Source of the DNA: Lamellibrachia columna | Taxonomy: Eukaryota; Annelida; Polychaeta; Sabellida; Siboglinidae | Direction: 5' to 3' | Length of the DNA: 64,000 nt | NCBI GenBank assembly: GCA_963662155.1 | Contig: OY759263.1 | Span: 65,001-129,000, forward strand | Shown here: one piece after another, positions 1-12,429 of the stretch | Position numbering within the stretch: the stretch's first letter is position 1 | Layout: the number at the start of each line of letters is the position of its first letter | The notes under the pieces: model-generated | What the model saw: the letters and a program-made list of their open reading frames with translations, nothing else | What the model was told of the DNA's origin: nothing | The model's database searches: none | Made by a program: the position numbers and the translations under genes

Positions 1-395
1 TCACGAGTGTTCATGGTCTGATATTGCTTTTCTACTTAGTCTCGAAGAGCTTTTTTTAGCAAGGCCAATGTCTGCCCTAAGAATTTTCTGTTTGTTGATC
101 ACTGGATTCTTTGTTAGGACACACAGTGACAGTCTGGGATGATAGAGTATTGACAGAACTTTGCGGAGTCAGTGAGAATATCAGGAGACGAAGGATGTTT
201 TTATCTGCCCCCCCCCCCCGGGCAGGGAGACATTGCGGGATGTATGTGTCTTCCAATGAGCTAGAGCATAAGTCGATTACTTTGTTAGGCAGGTCACGAT
301 CTGTTGAAATAAGGGCAGTACGCCATCCAGGGTGCATAAGTTAAAGTCGCCCACTGTGATCACGGGCGCATCAAGATGTATTGACTGGATTCTAG
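1..395 (-). pseudogene. LINE endonuclease (APE-type) fragment
   Basis: On the minus strand the reading frame contains V-G-D-F-N (codons at about 340-354), the GDFN metal-binding motif of AP-like endonucleases in non-LTR retrotransposons. After a frame change it continues through residues like V-I-D-L-C and A-D-K-N, which resemble the part of LINE endonucleases following GDFN (LDLCY, then SDHN). A C-rich run near 210-221 and stop codons break the frame. It is truncated by the window edge on the left and by satellite sequence on the right. It is a dead scrap, and its LINE clade cannot be assigned from this much sequence. Confidence 0.5.
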
Positions 396-1830
396 ACACC
401 GACCCAGCATTTTCTCACGACTGATGCAGTCAAAACCATTGACTCTCAAGAGATTGGGTTCACAGCTTTTATTGACTACAGACGGAATACACATTATTTA
501 TTCATGAGATAAGGAGTCCACAGAATATGCTCATTCGATATGGAATACGCAGCATTAATTCGCGAGAGTTGGAGGCTACAGAATTTACACGTGTGAGATA
601 GAGTCCACCGCTTATACTAATGAAAGATAGCGTGCACAGCGTTTACTGATGGGAGATTGAGTACACAGTATTTAACCATGAGAGTTGGAGTTCACAAAAT
701 GTTCACATAAGAGATGTAGTCCACAACATTTTCTCATGAAAGATGAAGTCCACAGTATTGACTCTCAAGAGATAGAGTCCATAGCATTGAGAGATGTAAG
801 GGTTATTTTCCTTATATTCCCTGAAGGCCGGGGCAACGATACCGGTAATTTGTCTTCATAACTAGGCCGCGGCATTAGCTACGGAGTGGTGGAGTCCATG
901 GCACTTACTCAGAAGATATGGAGTCCACAGCATTTAATCTTAAGATATGGAGCATGCAATATATACCCATGAGTGATGGGTACATGATATCTACTCACGA
1001 TAGATGGAATCCATAGCAAATACTCATGAGAGATGGAGTCCAAAGTTTTTGTTCATCAGATATGTACACAGTATTTATCCATGAGAGTTGGAGATGACAA
1101 CATTTTCTCATCAGAGGTGGAGTACACAGCATTTTTTAACGACTGATGCAGTCCAAAGCATTGACTCTCAAGATATGGGGTCCATAGCTTTTACTGCGTA
1201 GAGATGGGGTCCACAGCTTGTACTGACTAGAGATGGAATACACATTATTTTCTAATGAGTGATAGAGTCCACAGCATTCTCTCACGACTTATGCTTTCAA
1301 AAACATTGAATCTCAAGAAATGGGGTCCACAGTTTTAATGACTAGAGATGGAGTACACTTTACTTATTCATGAGATGTGGAGACCACAGCATTGACTCTC
1401 AAGACATGGATTCAAAAGCATATGCTCATAAGAGGTGGAGTCCACAGAATGTATTCATAAGACATGGAACGAACAGCATTTCCTCACAATATATGGAGTT
1501 CACAGCGTTTACACATGAGAGATGCAATTGCTGTTCTCCTCCTTTTCCATTCCAGGGTAAGGCTGGCAACGATACCGGTCGCTGATTTTGTTTCCTTCTT
1601 CTTCATCACCATCCCACAGCATTAATTATAGAGATATCGATTTCATAACATTTACTCATGAGAGATGGAGTCCACAGCATATACTCATCATATACTCAGC
1701 ATATATTCTGGAGTCCACAGCTTTTACTTAACAGAGATGGAGCCCACATTTACTCATGATATATGGAGTCAACAGCATTGAATCCCAAGATATGGAGTCC
1801 ATATTATCAACTTATCCATTTTGGAAGTAA
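396..1830. repeat. Degenerate ~30-bp satellite with higher-order structure
   Basis: The stretch consists of diverged copies of a unit of about 29-31 bases whose core reads gagatggagtccacagcat followed by ttactcatga. A second level is visible: a block with gcaacgataccggt occurs near 834 and again near 1567, and the cgactgatgcagtc plus ttgactctcaaga block near 416 returns near 1139. That suggests a larger repeat of about 0.72-0.74 kb. No credible coding region is present. Confidence 0.75.
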
Positions 1831-1834
1831 ACAT

Positions 1835-4818
1835 TCTTTAAACTAGAAGTGCAGGGGGGTTACCTAGAGGTGTCTCAAGCAGAACAAGAGGCCACTAGCA
1901 CAGATAAACCAATATCAAATCATCCGAAAAACATCTCTGATAAAGGTTATAGATGCGTATGTTTAAAAGCAAGGAGCATAGTAAATAAGAAAAACGAATT
2001 AAACATTATGGTAGAAGATATTGACCCTCACATAATTGGTATAACTGAATCATGGGCCAACATAGATATAACAGATGCTGAATTAGGACTGACAGGATAT
2101 GTAATGTTTAGGAAAGATCGAATAAGAAGAAGGGGCGTGGAGTTATTTTATATGTTAAAGAATCTATTCAGGCTTATGAAATAAAACTAGAAAGGGAAGC
2201 AGATTGCGATGAAGCTGTTTGGTGCAACATTGTTTCAGGAAATTCAAAATTAACTATTGGATTAGTTTACCGAAGTCCAAACATAAACGAAGAAGACAAC
2301 ACAAAAATAAAAAACACTATAAAGGAAGTTAGTAAAGGGGAATGTATCATAATGGGAGATTTTAACCATGGACACATACAATGGAATTCTCTAGAGAGCA
2401 CAGGGATTGAGGACCAACAATTTCTATTTTTAATCCAGGATAGCTTTCTTACTCAGCACGTACTAGAACCAACCAGGGGAGAAAATGTATTAGATATAGT
2501 TTTGTCATCACAAAAAGAATTAGTGGACAATGTAAAAATATTTGAACCATTGGGTAATAGTGACCATAATAAAATGCATTTTGACATCAATGTAAAATCA
2601 GAAAGTAAAAATAAGAAAACGTACAAGAGAAACTTCCACAAAGGTAACTACAAAGATATGAGAAAATACTTAAGAAAGCTAGATTGGAATAACATGTTGA
2701 TGAATAAGACCGCAATTGAATGTTGGAATATTCTAAAATATGAAATTGAGAGTATCATCGATAAATTTTTTCCCTTCCAAAAACAAGGAAAACGGTGTAG
2801 AAAGAAACACTTGTCAAAAGAGGCTATTAGAAAAATAATGCTAAAACAAACTATGTGGAGGGTTTATAGGCGTACCAGAAAGGACGAAGACTATGCAAAA
2901 TACAAAGAGGCACTTAATGAAGCTACAACTGAAATCAGACAATCTAAAAGAAGCTATGAGCAAAAACTAGCATGTAACATAAAAAATGACAGCAAGAGTT
3001 TTTATGCATATGTCAGGAGTAAACAAAACGTACAAGACAAGGTTGGACCTCTAGAAGACAGTGCTGGAAATATAATATCACAGGGGTTTTTAATGGCGGA
3101 AGACCTAAATGGTTACTTCAGTTCAGTGTTTACCAAAGAAGATATTAGTTCATTACCAGTTGCTGATGCTAAATTTCAGGGGGCTAAATCTGACTATTTA
3201 GGTCCGTTAGCTGTAACTCCAGAATTGGTAGCTAAGAAAATAAAGGCAATGAAGGATAACAAATCACCGGGAGTGGATGGGATTCCTCCAAAATTACTAA
3301 TGGAAACAGTAGAACAAATCAGTATACCACTTGCAAGAGTATTCAACTTGTCATTAAAAGAGGGAGTTGTTCCGTTTGAATGGAAAGAAGCAAACATCAT
3401 ACCATTATTTAAAAAGGGTTCGAGAAATAAGTCAGAGAATTACAGACCAGTGAGTTTAACGTCAGTGATTTGCAAATTATTAGAAAGGTTAATTAAAGAC
3501 CATATGGTGGACTTCCTCGTTAAGCATAAATTATTAAGTTCATCTCAACATGGATTCCTTAAAGCGAGGTCATGCTTAACAAATATGTTATGTTTTTTTG
3601 AAGAAATCACTAAGTGGCTAGACGTGGGATCGCCAGTAGATATTATCTACTTAGATTTTCAGAAAGCTTTTGACAAAGTGCCACATCAAAGATTACTACT
3701 TAAATTAAAAGCCCATGGTATCGGGGATAGCATAACTGACTGGATAGAACAATGGCTGACTGACAGAAGACAACGAGTTGTAGTAGATGGAGAAGTTTCA
3801 ACTTGGAAATCGGTTTTGAGTGGGGTACCTCAAGGATCAGTATTAGGACCTATATTATTCTTAATATATATCAATGACTTGGACGACAGTATAACAAGTA
3901 ACGTACTGAAATTTGCGGATGACACAAAACTGTTTAGAAAGGTTAATACTGATGGTGATAAACAACATTTACAAAACGATCTAGACAGATTAGTGAAATG
4001 GTCTGAGAAATGGCAGATGTTGTTCAATTTTGGGAAATGTAAATGCCTACATACAGGACATAGGAACTTGAATGTAAACTATAAAATGGGAGATACTGTT
4101 CTGGGTACTACTGTAAAAGAAAAGGACTTAGGAGTTACAATAAGCGCTGATATGAAAGTTTCAGAGCAGTGTGGTATTGCAGCTTCAAAGGGTAATAACA
4201 TTTTTGGATTGATTAGAAGAAACATAACATACAAGGGAAAAAACTTAATTATACCTCTTTATAAAGCAATAGTTAGACCTCATTTAGAATACTGTATACA
4301 AGCATGGAGACCATATCGTAAGAAGGATATAGATACGCTTGAACGCATACAAAGGAGAGCAACTAAAATGATTCCAGAACTGAGAGACCTTAGTTATGAA
4401 GAACGCCTGAAAGAATGTGGTTTAACAACTCTAGAGACAAGGAGGTTAAGAGATCAGATTGAAGTTTTTAAGATATTGAATGGGTATGAAAACATTGATA
4501 GAAATATGTTTTTGTCACTCAAGAAGGATAGCAGAACTAGAGGACATGAGGTAAAATTAGTAAAGGATCAATGTAGATTGGACATCAGGAAGCACTCGTT
4601 CTCACAGAGGACAATAAATGAATGGAACAAATTGTCTACAGATTGTGTAACTGCTAGCAGCGTGAATATGTTTAAAAACAAGGTTGACACATATCTCAGG
4701 AGGGCGGGCTATAAGTAGATGAACATTGTTGGACTCTCGATAAGCCAATGGCTTCCTTGTCCACTTGCCATCTGGGCCTTTGGCTTGGATGGCAAATCTT
4801 GTTAAATCTTGTTAAATG
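1835..4818 (+). mobile_element. CR1-like LINE, copy A (nearly intact ORF2 and 3' end)
   Basis: This 5'-truncated non-LTR retrotransposon carries ORF2 and a short 3' UTR (4719-4818) that ends in repeats of the unit TCTTGTTAAA, a typical LINE tail. The same 3' UTR words (GGACTCTCGATAAGCCAATG, ccacttgccatctgg) recur at the ends of the copies near 43.5 kb and 62.9 kb, and as a scrap at 34.55 kb. That defines one family in this window. On its left the element meets satellite DNA; on its right it directly meets an inverted copy of itself (copy B). It moves by target-primed reverse transcription if active. No ORF1 is seen. Confidence 0.9.
1849..4718 (+). pseudogene. ORF2: AP endonuclease + reverse transcriptase, one frameshift
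   Basis: The endonuclease domain comes first: the catalytic Glu in I-T-E-S-W near 2041, G-D-F-N near 2358, and S-D-H-N near 2563. The reverse transcriptase follows: A-F-D-K-V-P near 3667, S-G-V-P-Q-G near 3819, and the catalytic F-A-D-D at 3912-3923. A C-terminal domain with cysteines and aromatic residues ends at 4718. One frameshift around 2131-2138 (ggggcgtgg) separates 1849-2135 from an open frame running from 2139 to the stop at 4718, about 860 codons. All recognised catalytic motifs are intact. This is the best-preserved retroelement ORF here, yet the frameshift and missing 5' end make it inactive as it stands, unless the frameshift is an assembly error. Confidence 0.9.
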
Positions 4819-6910
4819 TGGTCTAACTATTGCTTTGTACAGGGATACAATTAGCTGTTTCTCCTTATATGTGATAGTTAACCTAATTAGCCCTAGAATT
4901 TGATTTTATTTCGAAGCAGCAATCCCACATTGCTCTGAAACTTTCATGTCAGCACTAAATGTTACACCTAAGTCCTTTTCTTGTATGGTTCTACCTAGTA
5001 CAGCATCCCCCATTTTATATTCTCCGTCTATGTTTCCATGTCCTATGTGTATGCATTTACACTTCCGAAAATTTAATAACATTAGCCATTTTTCTGACCA
5101 TTTAATTAATTTATCTAGATCATCCAGTAAACTTTGTTTATCTGTATCATTAGTAACCTTTCTGAATACTTTTGTGTCATCTGCAAATTTCAGTACTTTG
5201 CTAGATATGTCATCTTTCAATTCATTTATATATATATTAAAAACAGTATAGGGCCTAATACTGATCCCTGTGATACCCCACTCAGAACATATTTCCAGTT
5301 TGAAATCTCACCATCTACTATTACTCTCTGTCTTCTGTGTATAAGCCACTTTTCTATCCAGTTGATTACATCATTGCCTATACCATGGGCTTTTAGTTTA
5401 AGTAACGATCTTTGATGTGGCACTTTATCAAAAGCTTTCTGAAAATCTAAATATACAACATCCACTGTTGACCCGTCATCTACCCACTTTGTGATTTCTT
5501 CCAAAAAACATAAGAGATTGGTTAGACATGACCTTGCTTTTAGGAACCCATGTTGAGATGTATTTATTAATTTATGTTTTACAAGGAATTCCACCATGTG
5601 GTCCCTAATTAATGTTTCGAGTAATATACATACAACTGATGTAAAACTCACTGGTCTGTAATTTTCTGGTTTGTTCCTCGATCGTTTCTTAAATAGCGGT
5701 GTAATGTTTGCTTCTTTCCATTCTGAAGGAACTATTCTTTCTTCTAGTGACAAGATAAACACTTTTGCCAGTGGTGTACTAATTTGCTCAACAATTTCCT
5801 TAAGCAGTTTTGGTGGTATCCCATCAACTCCAGGTGATTTATTATCTTTCATCTTCTTAATTTTCGTTGCTATCATTTCAGGAGTTACAAATAACTGCCC
5901 CAAATGTTCTGATTTATTGCCCTCAAATTTAGTAAATTGAACTGGAAGTGAGCTGAAAACTTCTGTGGTAAAAACTGAGCTGAAATACTCATTCAGGACC
6001 TCTGCCATTTGAAACCCGTCTGAAATTATGTTTCCACTGTTGTTTTCCAGTGGTCCGACCTTATTTCGAATTTTCTGTTTACTCCTTACATAAGCATAGG
6101 AACTCTTGCTGTCATTTTTTATATTACCTGCCAATTTTTTTTTCAAAGGTTCTTTTAGATTTTCTAATTTCAGTTGTAGCTAGGTAAGTGCCTCTTTGTA
6201 GTTTGTGTAGTTTTCTACATTTCTAGTGTGTATATACCCTCCGCAGCATCTGTTTGTGAGCAATTTTTCTAATAGCCTGTTTTGACAGATGTTTCTTCCT
6301 GGACCTTTTCCCTTGTTTTCTTAATGGGACAAATTTCTCAATAATGCCCTCAATCTCATATTTCAAACAAGTCCAGCATTCTGTTGCTGTCTTGTTCTTC
6401 AGCAAGTTATTCCAATCTATATTTGCTAGATATGTTCTCATTTTTTATATTTGCCTTTGTTGAAGTTCCTTCTCCATTGTTTTTTATATGTATTCCCTGT
6501 TTTTACTTTTGTATTAAAATGGATTTGGTTATGGTCACTTGAAACCAAAGGTTCTTGTACTTTAACATTGTCAACTAATTCATTTTGAGAAGACAAAATT
6601 AAATCTAACACATTCCCACCTCTGGTTGGTTCCAAAACATGTTGAGTAAGGAAACAATCCTGTGTTAGAAGTAGAAACTGATGGTCGTCACCTCCAGCAC
6701 TCTCTAATGATTCCTATTGTATATGGCCATGGTTAAAATCACCCATTATAACACATTCCCCCTTGCTCACCTCCCTTATCGCCTTTTGTAATTTTACATC
6801 TTCCTCTTGTCCTATTTTGGGACTACGATAAACTACTCCTATTGTTAATGTTGAGTTCCTGTTAACTATGTTACACCAGATTGCTTCCTCATAATCTGCT
6901 TCATTATGAA
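4819..6910 (-). mobile_element. CR1-like LINE, copy B (inverted, 3'-truncated)
   Basis: This second copy of the copy A family is on the minus strand. Reading leftward from 6910 come the endonuclease with G-D-F-N (near 6745) and S-D-H-N (near 6530), the linker, then the reverse transcriptase with A-F-D-K-V-P near 5430 and F-A-D-D at 5176-5187. The frame is broken into at least four pieces (6438-6635, 6223-6441, 5226-6146, 4906-5220). The expected V-P-Q-G motif reads V-S-Q-G. The C-terminal domain and 3' UTR are missing: the copy stops at about 4819, exactly where the tail of copy A ends. It is a pseudogene. Confidence 0.88.
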
Positions 6911-8270
6911 ATCATTGACTGATCGATGAATCTACTTTCACAAAATGCTCTTTAAAAAAGTGCTCTGTATATAAACTGGTCAACACTTGAGCTATTATTC
7001 ATACAACATGAAAAGACCAACTGGTCTATAGGGATGGCTTAAGAGATTACATGTTCATTGAAATAAATCAAACAATGCATAAAAAATTACTCCCTTGTGT
7101 TGTGTTGGAACTGTTGGGGTGGGTTGGGATGGCAGCTCATTGGGGGAGTAAACTTTAGAAATGCCAGCCCTGAATATTTACAGCAAGAGAGAGTGATTAG
7201 TAGTAGCTGTAATTATCCACCAGGTTATCTTCCCAGTGACCCCACCAGTGGACAGTCTATTGTCTTGGGTTCCCCTTCCATTCTGGGCTACCTACACATT
7301 ATTACATAACAATCAAAAAACTAGATAAGTGTTGCATAAGAAATATACATACAATCAGCTGTGTTTATATCCATTAGTTGTTTTTTTCTCCAAATAAAAC
7401 AAATCATTAATATAAAGCCAAAACATTTGAAATGAAGTCAAATGCATTTGCAAATGTGTAACAAAAACATTTGCATTTACATTTGAATGCGACCCCAAAA
7501 CATTTGTATTTGCATATGAATGCATTCCTGAAAAATGGCATTTGCATTCGCATTTGCATTTGAATCAAGTGAAACATTTGCATTCAAATGTGTTTACATG
7601 CGTTTGTTAACAAGCCTGCTGCGTACGAGTGTTCAGCATAACATTATAAATCTTTAGATATGTTTAGATAATATATTCATATATTGAATCATTATGTTCA
7701 TATATTGTAAGATATGTATACTAAGGTTTAAATAAATACATATACTTTCTCATTCGCATACTGGTCTAAGTACAATAGTGCTGTCATCTGGTGACCATGC
7801 TATATATTACATTTAGTTTGTAAGACCATTACACAGAGGAGCTTATGCCAGGCTTGTGCTTCTGCTAGTGCTTATTAGGTTGGAATTATGTCAATGAGTA
7901 AGATTACCAGTGGAACATTAATTGATTGGGCCTGACAGGACAAAGCATTGATTAAAGATATTCCCATGTGCACGAATGGTGGACTCAGTTCAGTTGCCAC
8001 AGTCTGTTTCTCCAACAAGTCTTAGTTACAGGTTGGTGTACTGTGTTTTCTAGAACTGTTCAAATGAGTACAGGTCTAGATGCTGTACTTACATTACAAT
8101 TGTTGACTTGATCAATGTTTGTGAATACTGAGGGAAACTTGATGCAAGTCCTACTCGTTTACAGTTTGATTCAGGCCTATTCTGAGACATACCCTTTAAA
8201 GTTGGCTGTGCATTTCAAGATATGTTTTAATTTAAAGAATAGTAAACACATATAATAAAATGGAGACGTT
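6911..8270. other. Non-coding stretch with a hexamer-rich patch
   Basis: No supported gene is present. Between about 7435 and 7600 the sequence is built from imperfect CATTTG / CATTTGCATTTG words in both phases, a degenerate hexamer repeat. The remainder is AT-rich single-copy-looking sequence. Confidence 0.5.
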
Positions 8271-8279
8271 TTTGTAAAT

Positions 8280-8440
8280 TTGCATGCACTTGTGCATGCA
8301 TGTGTGTTTATAGTTGAAATCTTTTTTAGTGTTGCTTTTATTTGTTATGCCTGTATGTTTGTGTGCATGCATGCATGCACACGTTCGTGCATTCACGCAT
8401 GCTTGCGTGCATGAGCGGGCGTGTGTGTGGGAATGCATAT
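8280..8440. repeat. TGCA/GTGTG simple-sequence patch
   Basis: Runs of tgcatgcatgca and tgtgtgcg alternate here. The short open frames on both strands are compositional and not genes. Confidence 0.7.
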
Positions 8441-8544
8441 CAGGATTGATTGACAGTTTGAATGATGGAAAAGGTTGTGGTTTGTTACTTAATGCTGTGG
8501 CAAACATTTAGTTATTAATATAAACATTTTCATACATTTATCCT

Positions 8545-8900
8545 CCATCTTTTTTTCCCTTATTTCTTGTGTGATGTGTGATTTATTTCCCCATCATGTC
8601 TGTATTCTCCCACCCAGCCCTCCACGCCTGCCCTCTCTCCAGAGCATGTCTATCTACACCCGCCCAGCAGCTGAGCCCCCCACACCAGCCTTCTCAACTT
8701 TGGGTTTCTCTTCCTCTTCTCCTTCCTGCTTCTGCCATCTTATACTCCTCACTTCTGCCCTCCTGTTCTCCTTCCCACTTCTTCCTCTTCTTCTCCTTCC
8801 AACTTCTGCCCTCCTACTCTCCCTGGCAATCTCCCATCACCTATCCTTCTCCCTGTCCCAGTCTGCTCACTGCAGTCTCCCTTCCAGTTCTGGTACTATA
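8545..8900. repeat. Polypyrimidine (CT-rich) tract
   Basis: About 350 bases are almost entirely C and T on the + strand, with imperfect cttctccttcc words. Overlapping open frames rich in Ser, Pro and Leu (8571-8954 and 8578-8901) are by-products of the composition. A similar, shorter CT-rich patch lies at 10915-11100. Confidence 0.7.
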
Positions 8901-9504
8901 GTCTTTTATTGCACGTCACTTGTAATTGTCACTTGTAATTGCCACAAGTTGTGAACAATATATTATGCCACTGATGTAAAAACTAACAGTGTATTATAAA
9001 CTCAATGTCTGCCTTCATTTTCTTGTGCCACTAATCACAGTTCTCGGGTCAAATTACTGAATGGTTCAGTGTCTTTGTTATACCAAGCTTCTGTACTACC
9101 AAACTAAAACATTGCAAACATTTCACTCAGTGCTAAATTTGTTACTGAAGCACATGACATGTTACATTATATACTGTGTATTAGATTACCTACAGTGTAA
9201 ACTCCTGATTACTAAGAGTCAGGTATTAATTCCCTGTAGTAAACATACTATTGACATCAATGCTAACAGCCTGTTTATTCACTTTGGGTGTGCAGTCAAC
9301 CACCCTACTAAGCAGGGTTGGCTTTATAATGGCAGAAATCCGTTTTTTGCTTGATGGACAGTAAAAACAGATTTTTACCTGCTTTTACCTGTCTTTACTA
9401 ACAAAAACTTGATAAGCAAAATGCACCTTTAACAGGCATATCAAACTTGGCTATTGAGAATTTGATAACATTATTTTGATGCTTTGGTTTTTGTTAACAC
9501 TGCT

Positions 9505-10392
9505 ACTCTGCTTCCAATGTAGCTATACAAGATCTGCTACCAATGTAGCTATACAAGTTCTGCTACCAATGTAGCTATAAAAGCTGTGCTACCAATGTAA
9601 CTATAAAAGATCTGCTACTAATGTAGCAATAAAAGCTCTTGTACCAATGTAGCTATAAAAGTTCTGGTACCAGTGTAGCTATAAAAGCTCTGCTACCAAT
9701 GTAGCTATAAAAGCTCTGCTACCAATGTAGCAATAAAAGCTATTGTACCAGTATAGCTATAAAAGCTCTGGTTCCAATGTGGCTATACAATCTCTGCTAC
9801 CAATGTAGCTATAAAAGCTCTGCTACCAATGTAGTTATAAAAGCTCTGCTACCAATGTGGCTATAAAAGCTCTGCTACCAATGTAGCTATAAAAGCTGTG
9901 GTATCAATGTGGCTATAAAAGCTCTGCTATCAATGTAGTTATAAAAGCTCTGCTACCAATGTAGCTATAAAAGCTCTGCTACCAATGTGGCTATAAAAGC
10001 TGTGGTATCAATGAAGCTATAAAAGCTCTGCTACCAATGTGGCTATAAAAGCTGTGGTATCAATGTGGCTATAAAAGCTGTGGTACCAATGTGGCTATAA
10101 AAGCTCTGCTACCAATGTGGCTATAAAAGCTGTGGTACCAATGTGGCTATAAAAGCTCTGGTACAAATGTGGCTATAAAAGCTTTGGTACTAATGTAGCT
10201 ATAAAATCTCTGGTACCAATGTGGCTATAAAAAATCTTGTTCCAGTGTGGCTATAAAAGCTCTGGTATAAATGTGGCTATAAAAGCTCTGATTCTAATGT
10301 GACTATAAAAGCTGTGGTACCAATGTGGCTATAAAAGCTCTGGTTCCAATGTGGCTATAAAAACTGTGATACCAATGTGGCTATAAAAGTTG
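9505..10392 (+). repeat. 26-bp minisatellite, mostly TATAAAA-bearing
   Basis: About 34 head-to-tail units of 26 bases have the consensus aatgtggctataaaagctct followed by gctacc. Most units carry the heptamer TATAAAA in the same orientation; the first units have ctatacaag instead. Units vary mainly at gtagc/gtggc and gctacc/ggtacc/ggtatc. No coding potential is seen. Confidence 0.92.
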
Positions 10393-11330
10393 ACTTTGGT
10401 TGCATCAATATTGCAAATATGTAGTAATTTTCAAATGCTGCGATCATTAAGCATTCCCAGTGTAGCTTTGAGTTGAAACAGTTAAAGTTAGGAGATAATA
10501 ATTAGGTCCAGGTGCCTTGGAGTAAGGTGGATTAAGAATGGACTTTGATGACATGCTTCAGTTAGCTGTACAGAATTGATTAAAGTATAAACGGCATCAA
10601 TTTCTTCGGATGCACATTGACCATCTTTTCTTCTTGGGCATTATCCAGAACCTCAAGGGATATAGAAATTATGTAGTCTAACACAGCAATACATATTATG
10701 GAGGCTCATCCACAGTCAGGTATTTATTTATCAGTGTTATGTATGTCCCTGGAAGTTATTTGTTAATTGAGCTCTTCAGATATTAGTTTGATCTACTTGT
10801 GTTGTTTGTTGTATGGAGAATTCCTGTGTGTTTTGTGTACTTCAGTATATAGGTGTAGAAAGTAGAGCTACACATGCAAAAAGTACACGTGCAGTTAATA
10901 CTATCCTGCCCTAGTCACCCCCCCCCTCCCCTACCCCACTGCTTTCTGTTTCCCAACTGTGTCCCTCTCCACCCTCCTCTGGTTGTCTTTGACTGACATG
11001 TGTCATCACGCAGTCCTCTTCCCATCATACACAGTCTCCCCTTCTCCTTCAGCCTCCCTCTTTCAAGGCATCTTGGTGGTTGCCCTCTGCCCTCTGCCCA
11101 CCTCATCCACGTTCTTATTAATACTTCAGTAATTTATTCATTTGCAATGATAAGATTGAATGAATCAGAGATTAATCTTCCTTCCTTCTTGTACACATGC
11201 ACATATGCATGCTGGTATGCTTGCATGCACACACGCACACATGTACGTTATATAAGTACTGCTTATTTGTGGGTATGAAGGTTGGTCGAAATGTATGCTA
11301 AAGTACAGTTTTATTCCAGTAGCCCCAACT
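10393..11330. other. Non-coding stretch, partly CT-rich
   Basis: I see no exon or element ends that can be defended. A CT-rich patch lies at 10915-11100 and a short cacacgcacac run near 11227. Confidence 0.4.
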
Positions 11331-11354
11331 AATGACAGTCCGTACTGGTAAACA

Positions 11355-12395
11355 TCATATCATGAATCCTAACCCTAGTTTTAGGGGCATAGTCATGTTA
11401 TTCAGAAAGGGTTATGTCGTGAATTTTTGTGTTGTCATCGAGAAAATGGCTTGGAACTTTGTCAGTTTTGCTCGCATTTCGGAAGGCACGCGATGGCGAT
11501 GTCGAATGTGTAATGGATTTTCTCGTGCAGGCACGCACAATGCCGTTGCTAGGCAGGAGATTTTTTGAAGAATATATTAAAAAAAGTATGCGTATAAATT
11601 GAGTATATCATGTTATGTGTACGATGGCAGTTGTGTCGACGTACTATGAGATGTTCAACTCGGTCGGTCAGCGGTTGTTTTTGCGTACTTCTCTAGGTGG
11701 AGACATTTGCTATTGAAATTGCAATTTTAAATCTCACTTCGAATTGAGATCTGACGTGACAGATAGAAAGGCAACAGTCTCAGGAATACGTAGGTGCAAA
11801 CGAAATGTCCGTGAGAGGACATTTGACGAAGTTACAGGCCATTTTCCCTCTCCACCTGAATACGTGTTCAAAAAAGACACATGTACTACTAATAACATTT
11901 TAAATTAAAATTTTAAATCTGACGTGACAAGTGGAAGGGAAATCGTCTGAGGAATACGACGGTTTGAACGAAATGTTCGTGGGACGAAAATTGACAAAGT
12001 TACAGGCCATTTTCCTATGCACCCCAATGCGTGGCGGAAAAGATACATGTACTACTAATAAAATGTTTTTGTTTAATTTGAAATCTGACGTGACAGCTGG
12101 AAGGGAAATACGCTTAAAACGCGATTAAAGGTTTAAGTCGCACTTCAATTTGAAATGTGACTTGACAGATGGATAGGGTTAGGGTTAGGGTTATAGTCAT
12201 GTTTCTCCAAAATGGTAATTTCGTGAAAATTGTTGTTGTAATCGAGAAAATGGCCTGTAACTTTGTAAATTTTCGTCCCACGGACATTTCGTTGACACTC
12301 CACATTTCTGAGACTTTTGTCTATCCATCTGTCAAGTCACATTTCAAATTGAAATCTCACTTCGAATTGAGATCTGACGTGACATATATAAAGGC
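11355..12395. repeat. Cluster of ~190-bp repeats in both orientations
   Basis: Words such as atctgacgtgaca, gaacgaaatgt and agttacaggccattttcc recur in direct order near 11750-11850 and 11920-12020. They appear in inverted order near 12250-12300 (gaaaatggcctgtaactttg). A related copy near 11390-11470 shares catagtcatgtt and atcgagaaaatggc with 12195-12260. The block cttcgaattgagatctgacg occurs at both about 11735 and 12360. The cluster looks like nested copies of a non-autonomous fold-back element. Confidence 0.65.
12146..12351. repeat. 206-bp fold-back element with telomeric core
   Basis: The 30 bases at 12146-12175 are exactly the reverse complement of 12322-12351 (the arms end in ggata and begin with tatcc). 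Just inside the left arm sit about three copies of the telomeric hexamer GGGTTA (12174-12193). The element could form a stem-loop and fits a MITE-like or fold-back insertion. I could not define a target-site duplication. Confidence 0.75.
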
Positions 12396-12429
12396 AACTC
12401 TTCCTCTATTGCCTCTGCATTGGTTGCAT

